DNA from: JAAUTS01 sp034440395
Lineage (GTDB): Bacteria; Verrucomicrobiota; Verrucomicrobiia; Methylacidiphilales; JAAUTS01
Length of the DNA stretch: 64,000 nt
Assembly: GCA_034440395.1 (NCBI GenBank)
Contig: JAWXBW010000047.1
Location: forward strand, 26,753 to 90,752
Direction: 5' to 3'
Shown here: one piece after another, positions 36,446-45,240 of the stretch
Layout of the letters: each line of letters begins with the position of its first letter
Numbering within the stretch: position 1 is the stretch's first letter
Position numbers and translations under genes: made by a program
Notes under the pieces: model-generated
The model's database searches: none
What the model saw: the letters and a program-made list of their open reading frames with translations, nothing else
Told to the model about the DNA's origin: nothing

Positions 36446-37036
36446 ATGGGTAAGGAAAGTGTTGAACAAATCATTGGTAAATCCATCCGCACCTGCCGGA
36501 CTCAGCAAAGTATCACGATCGAACAGTTGTCTCAGATGGTGGCTCTAACTAAGGGTCAGATTTCTAAAATAGAAAATGGTCTAGTATCTTCTCCCGTGGG
36601 AACGTTAACACGGATAGCCCAAGCGTTAGGAACGGAGCCAAGCACCTTTTTCAAAACCAGTCAGGACCGTAAGTCCGCCCAGTTAGTGCGGAGTCATGAG
36701 CGTAAGCCCGTGGTAGGGCGCGCCTCTAAGATGGGACATTATTATCATTCTTTAGCTTTTGATTTACCTTTTCAAAAGTCTTTTGAACCTTATTTGATGA
36801 TCATCGAGGAACAGAAACTTGATCCCAAAAAGAACTCGTTCCAACACTCCGGTCATGAAATGATTTTTATGCTCAAAGGACAAATGAGCTATCGTCATGA
36901 TGGATCAATCTATGATTTAGAAGTGGGGGACACGCTTTACTTCGACGCTAATAAAGAGCACGGACCTGAGAAAATTAAAAAATCACCCGTGCATTTTCTC
37001 AGCATTATCAGTAATCATACCCCACCCATTTCTTGA
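36446..37036 (+). CDS. XRE-family regulator with C-terminal cupin domain
   Basis: 196-residue transcription factor. An HTH of the XRE type covers about residues 10-70 (TIEQLSQMVALTKGQISKIENG). A cupin sensor domain follows (about 110-190) with the ligand-binding pattern HSGHEMIFMLKGQM and GDTLYFDANKEHG. Such proteins often control amine or amino-acid catabolic genes beside them. Here it converges with the operon at 37015-40890 (ends overlap by 22 bases), so it is the obvious candidate regulator. I chose the ATG at 36446; a TTG lies 12 bases upstream. Confidence 0.9.
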   Translation: MGKESVEQIIGKSIRTCRTQQSITIEQLSQMVALTKGQISKIENGLVSSPVGTLTRIAQALGTEPSTFFKTSQDRKSAQLVRSHERKPVVGRASKMGHYYHSLAFDLPFQKSFEPYLMIIEEQKLDPKKNSFQHSGHEMIFMLKGQMSYRHDGSIYDLEVGDTLYFDANKEHGPEKIKKSPVHFLSIISNHTPPIS

Positions 37037-38364
37037 AGCATGGCTTTAACAAAACGAGCACCACCTTCAAACTGAGTTAGGGGAAAAGTCTCATTGGGCG
37101 CATGAGCCTGACAATCAGGTAGTCCCAGACCTGCTAGGATGACCGGCACTTGAAGTTGTTTTTGTAAAAGTGCGGCGACAGGAATGCTTAAACCTTCTCG
37201 CGTCCAAGCGGGTGCGCGGCCAAAGGCTTGAGTTAAGGCACGACTCACAAGGTTCATCGAAGGATGATCAGGAGCCGTGAAAAAGGGGTCGCCGCCATGG
37301 TCATAAATGCAGCGGCCTGTGACGTGCTCACACATTAATTCTTGCTTAAACCAAGTCTGCACAAGCTGGGCAATGCGTTGAGGGTCTTGTCCTGGCACCA
37401 GCCGGAAACTGACTTTTGCTGAGGCGCAGGCGGGGATGATGGTTTTGCTTCCGCTGCCTTGGTAACCGCTCGAGATTCCGTTAATTTCCGCCGTGGGACG
37501 AGACCATACTTTTTCTAAGACGGAGTAGTTTCTCTCACCCGCAGAGGGCTTTATACCAGTGGCTTGCTCAAACCAAGTTTCATTCCAAGGGAGGTCTTGC
37601 CAGCTCTTAAGCTCAGCGGGACTTACCTCGATCAGTCCATCGTAAAAATGCGGGATGGTAATTTCTCCTGCGTCATTATGCAGACGAGTTAGGATTCTCG
37701 CTAAGGCCAGTGCGGGATTCGGCGTCGGGCCTCCGAACATGCCCGAATGTAAATCGCAACGTGGTCCGTTAATTTCAAAGTCAAAACAATCGATCCCGCG
37801 TAGACCTGTGGTAATGGCCGGCCAGCCAGTCTCGATCATGCTGGTATCACAAATCAGAACCGCATCACAACGCAAGGCCTCTTTATTTTTCTCCACCCAT
37901 GCTGCGAGGTGCGGGCTACCTACCTCCTCTTCTCCTTCCAGCATGACGGTGACCTTCACGGGCAAAGCTCTTGCAGCGAGCATTTCACGTAAGCCGAGGA
38001 GCAGGGAAAAAGTTTGGCCTTTATTATCTGTCGCACCACGAGCGACTATTTTTCCGTCACGCAGTTCTGGACTAAACGGAGGTGACTGCCAGAGATCAAG
38101 AGGCTCGGCTGGTTGCACGTCATAGTGTCCGTAAATGAGAAGTGTGCTGGCAGTGTTAACCTGGGCGGGAAACTCTGCTAGGATTATGGGCGGTCCACCT
38201 GTTTCTTCTAAGCTGACGCTAGCTCCCCAACTCTGCATCAGTTCTAGTAACCAAATTGCGCAGGAGCGCATGTCAGCAGCATGTTCGGGGCGAGCGCTAA
38301 CGGTGGGAAAGCGGAGGTAATGGAAAAAGGTATCGAGCCCTTCTTGCGCGGACCAAGACTTCAT
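37015..38364 (-). CDS. M20-family metallopeptidase (dipeptidase-like)
   Basis: 449-residue zinc-dependent peptidase like carnosinases and ArgE/DapE relatives. The metal ligands are visible: His in GHYDVQP, the bridging Asp in GATDNKG, catalytic Glu in LEGEEEVGS, Asp in LICDTSM and the late His in QAHAPNE. The central lid domain is present (about 180-330). Its start overlaps the end of the flavin oxidase by 4 bases, so it is co-translated with that gene and gmaS. In this setting it could release an amine from a gamma-glutamyl amide or an N-methylated dipeptide. This is inference. Confidence 0.9.
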   Translation of the reverse strand: MKSWSAQEGLDTFFHYLRFPTVSARPEHAADMRSCAIWLLELMQSWGASVSLEETGGPPIILAEFPAQVNTASTLLIYGHYDVQPAEPLDLWQSPPFSPELRDGKIVARGATDNKGQTFSLLLGLREMLAARALPVKVTVMLEGEEEVGSPHLAAWVEKNKEALRCDAVLICDTSMIETGWPAITTGLRGIDCFDFEINGPRCDLHSGMFGGPTPNPALALARILTRLHNDAGEITIPHFYDGLIEVSPAELKSWQDLPWNETWFEQATGIKPSAGERNYSVLEKVWSRPTAEINGISSGYQGSGSKTIIPACASAKVSFRLVPGQDPQRIAQLVQTWFKQELMCEHVTGRCIYDHGGDPFFTAPDHPSMNLVSRALTQAFGRAPAWTREGLSIPVAALLQKQLQVPVILAGLGLPDCQAHAPNETFPLTQFEGGARFVKAMLQEMGGV

Positions 38365-39506
38365 GCAGTTTGAAAACGGCTTAATCTAAAAGGATGTAGA
38401 TCCACTTTAGGTTTTTTTTGTTGAATCAGATCACACGCTATCTCACCCACGGCACTAGCATATTTATAACCATGACCGCTAAAACCGCCTAGGACCCAGC
38501 AGCCGGGCTCACCAGGTAGATGATCAAGAATGGGGGAGCGGTCGGGAGTGTTTTCAAAAAAACATGTTTCCATGGAAAGCACACTGCCGTTGGCGTCAGG
38601 AAAACATTGGGCGAGGAACTCTCTCATTTCCGTTTCATCTATTTTATCGGGATGCCGTCTCTCTAGGTCAGGATCAATAGCGGCGGATGGAACTTCCCGT
38701 AAACGTCCAAGTTTGAAGCCAGGCATACCATGGATGGGGAAGCCGTAGAAATGTCCCGTCTGTTCGGAGTCTATAATCCAAACAGGAAGTTGACCTTTAG
38801 AAAGTTGCGCTGCATTTCTTTGGGGAGCAAACCAGCCCAGCACACAACGCTCAGCGGTAACGGGAATTTTTTCTTGGCCAAATAATTTCCCCAACCACGC
38901 GCCTGCCGTGACCACCAGCTGTTCTGCGTCATAGTGCCCACGATCCGTTTCAATACGATAGATGCTGCCACGTTTTTCCCAGCCTAAGGTTTTTTCCTGA
39001 CCATGTATTTCCGCTCCTGCAGCTAGGGCTAAATTGACATGCGTGCAGATGGCGAGCTCGGGCAGAACAAAGCCAGAACCGTGTTGATAGACTGCCATCA
39101 TGGTGTCAGTGGGATGGATAGCGGGAAAACGTCGCCTCACTTCATGCGCATCGAGAATTTCATGGGAAATGTCGCAGGTGCGGCAGGCATCACGCGAACC
39201 CCAGAAGATGCGGCTGTGGGGCTCGGCCACGTCGATGCTGCCCACGGCATGGAAAAGCTTTTCCCCAGATTGCTGTTCTGCATCGCGCCATAACTCAACC
39301 GCACGCATGACCATGGGCACGTAGGTCTCGCTCTCGTGCAAACCTAAACGCAAGATACGCGTCGCACCGTGGGAGCTTCCTTTAGTATTAGGAATGGAAA
39401 ACTGTTCTAGCCCTAACACGTTCAGACCGGCTTGAGCCAAACGATAGCAAGCGGCACTGCCCATCCCGCCGACGCCGATGACGGCTACATCAAATACTTT
39501 ACTCAT
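38361..39506 (-). CDS. Monomeric sarcosine-oxidase-like FAD enzyme
   Basis: 381-residue flavoenzyme of the MSOX/MTOX family, which oxidises N-methyl amino acids with O2 to the amino acid, formaldehyde and H2O2. The FAD motif is VIGVGGMGSAACYRLA (9-24). Family residues align at the same numbers as Bacillus MSOX: Cys315 for covalent flavin (METCFFENTPD), Lys265 for O2 activation (FKLG), Lys348 (GFSGHGYKYAS) and Tyr254. The substrate-binding arginine pair is in TRILRLG. MSOX His269 is Leu here, suggesting a different substrate. Lying between gmaS and the peptidase, it could demethylate N-methylglutamate. Confidence 0.9.
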   Translation of the reverse strand: MSKVFDVAVIGVGGMGSAACYRLAQAGLNVLGLEQFSIPNTKGSSHGATRILRLGLHESETYVPMVMRAVELWRDAEQQSGEKLFHAVGSIDVAEPHSRIFWGSRDACRTCDISHEILDAHEVRRRFPAIHPTDTMMAVYQHGSGFVLPELAICTHVNLALAAGAEIHGQEKTLGWEKRGSIYRIETDRGHYDAEQLVVTAGAWLGKLFGQEKIPVTAERCVLGWFAPQRNAAQLSKGQLPVWIIDSEQTGHFYGFPIHGMPGFKLGRLREVPSAAIDPDLERRHPDKIDETEMREFLAQCFPDANGSVLSMETCFFENTPDRSPILDHLPGEPGCWVLGGFSGHGYKYASAVGEIACDLIQQKKPKVDLHPFRLSRFQTA

Positions 39507-39525
39507 TTCACTCGTGCTGGGGTTG

Positions 39526-40890
39526 TTAGAAGAACGTTAGATAGTGCTCTGTTTCCCACTTAGAAACGAAGCGATGGTAGTCATTCCATTCCTGCCATTT
39601 AAGTTTAAGGAATTCATTTTGGATCGGCCCCATGGCATCGAGCACCACGTTATCCTGCTCTAGTTCCGTCAGGGCTTCCCGCATGGATTGTGGCAGTGTG
39701 CTCAGTCCCTTCCGATAAATATCCTGCTTTGTCATGAGGTAGAGGTTGCCTAAATTAGGCTCGGGACAGATTAATTTCTTTTCAATCCCGTCCATGCCAG
39801 CCGCAAGGTAAGCGGCTAGGGCTAGGTAGGGATTTACGGCAGCGGAGATGGTGCGATCCTCAATGTGTCCGGGCCCGCAGATACGCAGCATCTGGGTCCG
39901 ATTATTGTCGCCATAACTGATGAAGGCTGGTGTCCACGTAAAGCCGGAGCGTGAGCTTTGTAGCCCAGGACCGATGAGTAATCGTTTGTAACAGTTAATC
40001 GTAGGCGAGGTCACCGCACAAAGAGCGGGCGCATGTTTAATGATGCCAGCCAGAAAATGGTAGGCCAACGTAGATTGACCAAAGCCTTTAGCATCTTCCA
40101 TGTCGGTGAAAAGATTAGATCCAGAATTTTTGTCCGCTAAATGATAATGGATGTGCGCTCCGCTTCCTGTGCGATTTGAAAAGGGCTTAGCCATATGGGT
40201 AGCAATGGCACCATACTTCGTCGCTACTTGGCTGGTCATCATTTTAAAAAACGTCATGCGATCAGCTGTCGTCATAGCATCGGAGTAATCAAAATTAATT
40301 TCATACTGACCATTCCCATCTTCATGATCGGCTTGATAAACTCCCCAACCGAGTTGGTTACAATACTCTGTAATGTCCTGCAAATAACCCATGGCTGGAG
40401 CGATGCCTTTATAGTCATAACAGGGCTTAGCTAGGTTATCTATTTTAGCAGGATCCCAGGGATGAATTTCACCGTGCTCATCTTTGGTGACCAGAAAATG
40501 TTCCGGCTCAATCCCGACATTAAAAATAGCACCTAGGCGTTCTTCCGCTAGATTAAGGATACGACGCAGATTCGTGCGCGCGCAGTATGGATGCGGTTTA
40601 TCATCCACAAATATATTCGTAGCGAAGCGAGCCACTCCTGGGCTCCAGCCTAATGGGGAATAGGTGTCTAGATCAATCCGAGCCATCATGTCATGGGAGT
40701 TAGGGCCCTGCCCTAGACCCCAGACCGCCGCTCCCGCAAAACCTGCTCCTTCCGTAAATAAGTTATCTACAAAGGAGACCGGACACATCTTAACTTTAGC
40801 AGAGCCGTGGATGTCCACGAACTGAGCCAGCACGTAACGAATGTTGTCTTGGGTTAATTGCTGTTTGATCTCCGCTAGCGTTTTAATCAT
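39526..40890 (-). CDS. gmaS: Gamma-glutamylmethylamide synthetase / GlnT-type ligase
   Basis: Glutamine-synthetase-superfamily ligase, 454 residues from the ATG at 40890. GmaS couples glutamate with methylamine at the cost of ATP. Its start (IRYVLAQFVDIHGSAKVKMCP) and the blocks GAGFAGAAVWGLGQGP, GIEPEHFLV, YQADHEDGNGQYEINF, HMAKPFSNRTGSGAHIH and YGDNNRTQMLRI match the GlnT/GmaS branch rather than housekeeping GlnA. First gene of a three-gene operon (gmaS, oxidase, M20 peptidase), divergent from mgsABC. A GlnT acting on ammonia or another amine cannot be excluded. Confidence 0.85.
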   Translation of the reverse strand: MIKTLAEIKQQLTQDNIRYVLAQFVDIHGSAKVKMCPVSFVDNLFTEGAGFAGAAVWGLGQGPNSHDMMARIDLDTYSPLGWSPGVARFATNIFVDDKPHPYCARTNLRRILNLAEERLGAIFNVGIEPEHFLVTKDEHGEIHPWDPAKIDNLAKPCYDYKGIAPAMGYLQDITEYCNQLGWGVYQADHEDGNGQYEINFDYSDAMTTADRMTFFKMMTSQVATKYGAIATHMAKPFSNRTGSGAHIHYHLADKNSGSNLFTDMEDAKGFGQSTLAYHFLAGIIKHAPALCAVTSPTINCYKRLLIGPGLQSSRSGFTWTPAFISYGDNNRTQMLRICGPGHIEDRTISAAVNPYLALAAYLAAGMDGIEKKLICPEPNLGNLYLMTKQDIYRKGLSTLPQSMREALTELEQDNVVLDAMGPIQNEFLKLKWQEWNDYHRFVSKWETEHYLTFF

Positions 40891-41004
40891 AAAAAAGAAT
40901 CCTGTTTGAAAGTTACGAAAAGTTCTCATCTTCACGAGAAGGAGTCAATTTAAAATGAAAATAAAGTTGCATTTAAGGAAACTCGGCTTTAATTAGTTGT
41001 TATT
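40891..41004. promoter_or_regulatory. Divergent control region between gmaS and mgsA
   Basis: The 114 bases must contain promoters for both arms of the amine cluster. TTCTC (40923-40927) and GAGAA (40936-40940) form a small inverted repeat that could be an operator for the XRE-cupin protein. I see no convincing -35/-10 pair and no sigma-54 site. Confidence 0.4.
40955..40996 (+). CDS. Possible 13-residue leader peptide before mgsA
   Basis: A strong GAAGGAG ribosome site (about 40938-40944) precedes an ATG at 40955 that opens a 13-codon ORF (MKIKLHLRKLGFN) ending in TAG at 40994. mgsA starts only 8 bases later and has no ribosome site of its own, so it may rely on re-initiation after the leader. 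This is a pattern-based suggestion. Confidence 0.3.
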   Translation: MKIKLHLRKLGFN

Positions 41005-41919
41005 ATGTGTGGAATCGCCGCTTTCTTTTCTAAGAACTCTACCTACGAAAGTAGGCTAGGAGAATTATTCGTTCCTATGCTGGACTGCTTAACGGGTCGT
41101 GGCCCTGACAGTGCAGGTTTTGCGGTCTATCGTGATCCCGCCCCCGCAGGCAGCACCAAGATCGTGGCACAACATCCTTCGCTGCATTATGATTGGAAAA
41201 GTTATTTTGATAAAGTCGGTAGGGTCAATAGCGTAAAAATTCTTTCCACCCACGCATTGGCCTACGTCAGCGGAGAGTCTGAGATTCTACGTGCGGCGGC
41301 AGAAGCAGCTGATCCTGCCGTCACGGTAATGAGTGTCGGTTCAACGATAGAAATCTACAAAGAAATGGGGCTGCCCTGCAAAGTGATGGCTCAATTCAAT
41401 CTCAGCACGGCACAAGGCAGTCACGCCATCGGCCATACTCGTATGGCGACGGAGAGCGCCGTAACAACCGCAGGCTCACATCCCTTTTCTACGGGTATGG
41501 ATCTCTGCCTCGTCCATAATGGTTCCCTCAGTAATCATAACAGATTACGTCGTAATCTGGAGCGTCAAGGCATTCGCTTCCGCACGGATAATGATTCTGA
41601 AGTGGCGGCAGGCTATTTAGCGTGGCGTTTGCGACAAGGCGATTCACTCGAATCTTCCTTGAAGGGTGCTCTCCGTGATCTGGATGGATTCTTTACCTTT
41701 GCTATAGGCACAAAAGACGGTTTCGCCGTGCTTCGCGACCCCATTGCTTGTAAGCCTGCCATCCTCGCCGAGACCGATGACTACGTAGCGATGGCCTCCG
41801 AATACCGTTCTCTGGCTCATTTGCCAAACATAGATAAAGCCCGTATTTGGGAACCTGAACCTGCCCGCATCTACACTTGGAACAAAGCGGACTCCTCCCT
41901 AAATTTGAAAGCTGCTTAA
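41005..41919 (+). CDS. mgsA: N-methylglutamate synthase subunit A (glutamine amidotransferase type)
   Basis: 304-residue Ntn-hydrolase glutaminase domain. Met is followed by the nucleophile Cys2 (MCGIAAFF), then GHTRMATESAVT, LVHNGSLSNH and RTDNDSEV mark the class II amidotransferase site. As MgsA (GlxB in rhizobia) it would hydrolyse the amide of gamma-glutamylmethylamide and pass methylamine to the synthase subunit. Its stop overlaps the mgsB start by one base (TAATG). Divergent from gmaS. Confidence 0.88.
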   Translation: MCGIAAFFSKNSTYESRLGELFVPMLDCLTGRGPDSAGFAVYRDPAPAGSTKIVAQHPSLHYDWKSYFDKVGRVNSVKILSTHALAYVSGESEILRAAAEAADPAVTVMSVGSTIEIYKEMGLPCKVMAQFNLSTAQGSHAIGHTRMATESAVTTAGSHPFSTGMDLCLVHNGSLSNHNRLRRNLERQGIRFRTDNDSEVAAGYLAWRLRQGDSLESSLKGALRDLDGFFTFAIGTKDGFAVLRDPIACKPAILAETDDYVAMASEYRSLAHLPNIDKARIWEPEPARIYTWNKADSSLNLKAA

Positions 41920-42599
41920 TGAATTTTGATCTAAGCCAAGTTAAACTACGTGAGGTTAATCAGGCCTTACACGACCTGCCCGAAGCCGGGGTGACGGAAA
42001 CGATTCACCTGCATAACCCGCGCGGAGCCCATGCCGTGGCGTGCGGATTACGTGTAGCCGCTAAAATAGAGGCACACGGCCCTGTGGGCTATTACTGCGC
42101 TGGAATGAATCAAAAAGCTGAAATCACGGTGCACGGCAATGCTGGCACGGGAGTGGCGGAGAACATGATGTCTGGTCTCGTGCGTGTGAAGGGGAATGCG
42201 AGTCAATCGGCCGGTGCCACAGCTCATGGCGGCCTACTCATCATTGAGGGTGACGCCTCGGCGCGCTGCGGCATTTCGCTCAAGGGTGCCGACATCGTCG
42301 TGCAGGGTTCGGTCGGACACATGAGTGCTTTCATGGCGCAGGCGGGGCGCATGGTAATTTATGGTGATGCGGGCGAGGCTCTCGGAGACTCCATCTACGA
42401 GGCACGGCTCTACGTGCGGGGTAGCGTGGCCAGCCTAGGTGCAGACTGCATAGAAAAAGAAATGCGGGATGAACACAAGGCCGAGTTGACCGAGTTGTTA
42501 AGCAAGGCTGATTTACCAGTGCAGATTGATGGGTTTCGTCGTTACGGCAGCGCTCGCAGTCTTTATAGTTTTAAAGTGACTAACGCTTCTAGTTATTAA
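41919..42599 (+). CDS. mgsB: N-methylglutamate synthase subunit B (GXGXG domain)
   Basis: 226-residue right-handed beta-helix like the C-terminal domain of glutamate synthase, here as a separate protein. Turns are visible as repeated short glycine motifs, for example GLVRVKGNASQSAG, GGLLIIEGDAS, GADIVVQGSVG and GRMVIYGDAG. It is the structural subunit bridging MgsA and MgsC. The start ATG overlaps the mgsA stop; a longer in-frame start at 41877 lies inside mgsA and is unlikely. Confidence 0.88.
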   Translation: MNFDLSQVKLREVNQALHDLPEAGVTETIHLHNPRGAHAVACGLRVAAKIEAHGPVGYYCAGMNQKAEITVHGNAGTGVAENMMSGLVRVKGNASQSAGATAHGGLLIIEGDASARCGISLKGADIVVQGSVGHMSAFMAQAGRMVIYGDAGEALGDSIYEARLYVRGSVASLGADCIEKEMRDEHKAELTELLSKADLPVQIDGFRRYGSARSLYSFKVTNASSY

Positions 42600-42604
42600 A
42601 TGTT

Positions 42605-43930
42605 ATGAATAATCAGTCCCCTTCTCTTCGTGAATCCGCTACCTACAATCGTCATATCATCCATGAGATCCAGCGTGCGGCGGAAACAGGCATCTATGAT
42701 ATTCGTGGCTGGGGTGCCAAGCGTGCGCTACCTAATTTTGATGATCTCGTTTTTCTCGGTGCCAGTATGTCACGTTACCCGCTGGAGGGCTACCGCGAGA
42801 AATGTGCGACAGATGTTGTCCTAGGCACGCGCTACGCTAAGAAGCCCCTGCATTTGAAAATTCCTGTCACGATTGCTGGGATGAGTTTCGGAGCTTTGTC
42901 CGCTACGGCTAAGGAATCTCTGGGACGCGGAGCCACTGCGGTTGGCACCTCCACCACGACAGGAGACGGCGGCATGACGGCGGAGGAGAGGCTTCACTCC
43001 CAATATCTTGTTTATCAATATCTTCCTTCTCGCTACGGCATGAATCCTGATGACTTGCGCAAGGCCGACGCCATTGAGATCGTCTTAGGCCAAGGTGCCA
43101 AGCCCGGAGGTGGCGGTATGTTGTTGGGTCAGAAAATAAGTGACCGCGTGGCGCTGATGCGCACGCTGCCCAAAGGGATTGATCAACGTAGTGCCTGCCG
43201 CCATCCGGATTGGACGGGGCCTGATGATCTAGAAATTAAAATTCAAGAATTGCGCGAAATCACAGATTGGGAAAAACCCATCTATATTAAAGTGGGTGCG
43301 TCTCGTCCTTATTATGACGTGATGCTGGCCGTGAAGGCTGGGGCGGATGTCGTCGTCGTTGATGGAATGCAAGGCGGCACGGGTGCCACACAGGATGTCT
43401 TTATTGAACATGTTGGCATTCCCACCCTGCCGGCTTTACGTCAGGCGGTGGAGGCCTTAAACGAACTGGGTATGCACCGGAAAGTGCAGCTCATCGTCAG
43501 CGGCGGTATTCGCTCAGGTGCGGACGTGGCTAAGGCTATCGCCATGGGAGCGGATGCCGTCGCTATCGGGACAGCGGCTTTAATTGCTCTGGGTTGTAAT
43601 TCCCCGAAGTGGCAGTCCGAATATGAGAAGCAAGGAAGCTCCGCTGGATTTTATGATGATTATCAGGACGGGAAAGATCCCGCAGGTATCACTACGCAAG
43701 ACCCTGAGCTGCAAAAACGTTTAGATCCAGAAGTGGGTGGCCGACGCATAGCTAATTATTTAAGCGTGCTAACGATGGAGGCACAAATTATTGCAAGGGC
43801 TTGTGGTAAATCTCACTTACATAATTTGGAACCGGAAGATCTAGCCGCACTAACCATGGAGAGCGCTGCCATGGCGAAAATCCCACTTGCCGGCACGAAC
43901 TGGTATCCTGGCCAAGCTGGAGCATTCTGA
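42605..43930 (+). CDS. mgsC: N-methylglutamate synthase subunit C (FMN-binding)
   Basis: 441-residue TIM-barrel domain of glutamate-synthase type that reductively transfers the amine to 2-oxoglutarate. Visible are the GAKPGGGGMLLGQKI and VDGMQGGTGATQDVF segments, the FMN-phosphate loop IVSGGIRSGADVAKAIAMGADAVAIGTA, and the later GKSHLHNLEPEDLAALT that is typical of the MgsC/GlxD branch. It begins 5 bases after mgsB. Together with gmaS this gives the first two steps of the N-methylglutamate pathway. Confidence 0.9.
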   Translation: MNNQSPSLRESATYNRHIIHEIQRAAETGIYDIRGWGAKRALPNFDDLVFLGASMSRYPLEGYREKCATDVVLGTRYAKKPLHLKIPVTIAGMSFGALSATAKESLGRGATAVGTSTTTGDGGMTAEERLHSQYLVYQYLPSRYGMNPDDLRKADAIEIVLGQGAKPGGGGMLLGQKISDRVALMRTLPKGIDQRSACRHPDWTGPDDLEIKIQELREITDWEKPIYIKVGASRPYYDVMLAVKAGADVVVVDGMQGGTGATQDVFIEHVGIPTLPALRQAVEALNELGMHRKVQLIVSGGIRSGADVAKAIAMGADAVAIGTAALIALGCNSPKWQSEYEKQGSSAGFYDDYQDGKDPAGITTQDPELQKRLDPEVGGRRIANYLSVLTMEAQIIARACGKSHLHNLEPEDLAALTMESAAMAKIPLAGTNWYPGQAGAF

Positions 43931-43943
43931 AATTATCTTTATC

Positions 43944-45113
43944 CTACGAAGCAGAAGTCTGCAACCGCACGAAGGTTTTTTTGCCTGCTTGGAGGATGTC
44001 GCCGCTCTTTATTTCAAGCTGAGTTTGCACATCGGTTATCTTGATCTCGTTTACTTTGACGCCACCTTGTTGCACCAATCGCCGTGCGTCTCCGCCGCTG
44101 CTGACGGCTTTAATATCTTGAAGTAATTTTACAATCCAGATGGGATTTTCAGACACGCAGTGCTCTGGTAGTTCCACAAGGCTTAGATCTTTTTTAGAAA
44201 ACTTGGATTCAAAATCTACCCGTGCTTCTAACGCCAGCCCGTGACTATGAAAACGTTCAACAATTTCTGCTGCTAATTTTTTCTTAGCTTCCATGGGATG
44301 CACCTCTAGGTCGATTGATCTACCTAAAAGAGTCGGATACCAGCGAGCCATTAGTTCATCACTGACGCTCATGACTTTCCCGAACATGGCGGAGGGAGCC
44401 TCAGTTACGCCGATGTAGTTGCCAAGAGACTTACTCATTTTTTCGACGCCATCCGTGCCTTCGAGAATCGGTAAGGTCATAACAACTTGGGGTGTTTGCT
44501 TTTCTTGTTGTTGGAGGTCACGCCCGGTGAGGAGATTAAATAATTGGTCACTGCCGCCCAGCTCAACATCCGCCCGCACCATGACGGAGTCCCAACCTTG
44601 CAGAATGGGATATTGAAGTTCGTGCATCATGATGTCATGTCCAGCGGCCATGCGTTCTTTAAAGTCGCGCCGTTGAAGAGTCTGAGCCACGGTCTTGCGG
44701 GCGAGCAGGCGCATCGTGTCCATGAGTGTCATAGTGTCAAACCACGAGCCGTTCCAGACGACCTCTGTTTTGGATCGATCGAGAACGTGGAAGGCTTGCT
44801 CTTCGTAGGTTCTGGCATTGCTCTGAATGTCTGCCGCTGAGAGCATGGGGCGTGTGCTGTTTTTCCCAGTGGGATCTCCGATGCGTGCGGTGAAGTCACC
44901 AATAATGAGGACGGCGGTATGGCCGAGGTCTTGGAACTGGCGTAGTTTTAGAAGGGGCACGGTGTGGCCGAGATGGATGTCGGGAGAAGTGGGATCCACA
45001 CCGAACTTAATGCGAAGGGGACGATTCTCTTGTAATTTTTTGAGCAATTCTGGTTTGGAATGAATCGTTTCTAGTCCTTGTGTGAGTAGGTCGAGTTGGG
45101 CGTTAGGTTCCAT
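43944..45113 (-). CDS. tyrS: Tyrosyl-tRNA synthetase
   Basis: Class I synthetase of 389 residues. HIGH-type motif is HLGHTVPL (about 47), the KMSKS loop is intact (about 225), and an S4 RNA-binding domain closes the protein (about 325-385, ARRLVQQGGVKVN). The length and insert pattern match the shorter TyrZ-like form found in many bacteria. It converges on mgsC with a 13-base gap. Confidence 0.95.
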   Translation of the reverse strand: MEPNAQLDLLTQGLETIHSKPELLKKLQENRPLRIKFGVDPTSPDIHLGHTVPLLKLRQFQDLGHTAVLIIGDFTARIGDPTGKNSTRPMLSAADIQSNARTYEEQAFHVLDRSKTEVVWNGSWFDTMTLMDTMRLLARKTVAQTLQRRDFKERMAAGHDIMMHELQYPILQGWDSVMVRADVELGGSDQLFNLLTGRDLQQQEKQTPQVVMTLPILEGTDGVEKMSKSLGNYIGVTEAPSAMFGKVMSVSDELMARWYPTLLGRSIDLEVHPMEAKKKLAAEIVERFHSHGLALEARVDFESKFSKKDLSLVELPEHCVSENPIWIVKLLQDIKAVSSGGDARRLVQQGGVKVNEIKITDVQTQLEIKSGDILQAGKKTFVRLQTSAS

Positions 45114-45240
45114 AAAAGATATTTATTAAAGGCGAAGTGGCCGCTGACGTCAAAGGACTTTGATCTAAGTTTTAGAGATGGCCTGTGATTAATGTAGATA
45201 GTGCTAAGCAAGGCTTGGCAGATGACACGGTTTGTTTAGA

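Noticed and set aside
41877..41918. Longer mgsB start at 41877
   Set aside because: It would overlap the mgsA end by 43 bases and adds residues not found in the family; the TAATG overlap at 41919 is the usual arrangement.
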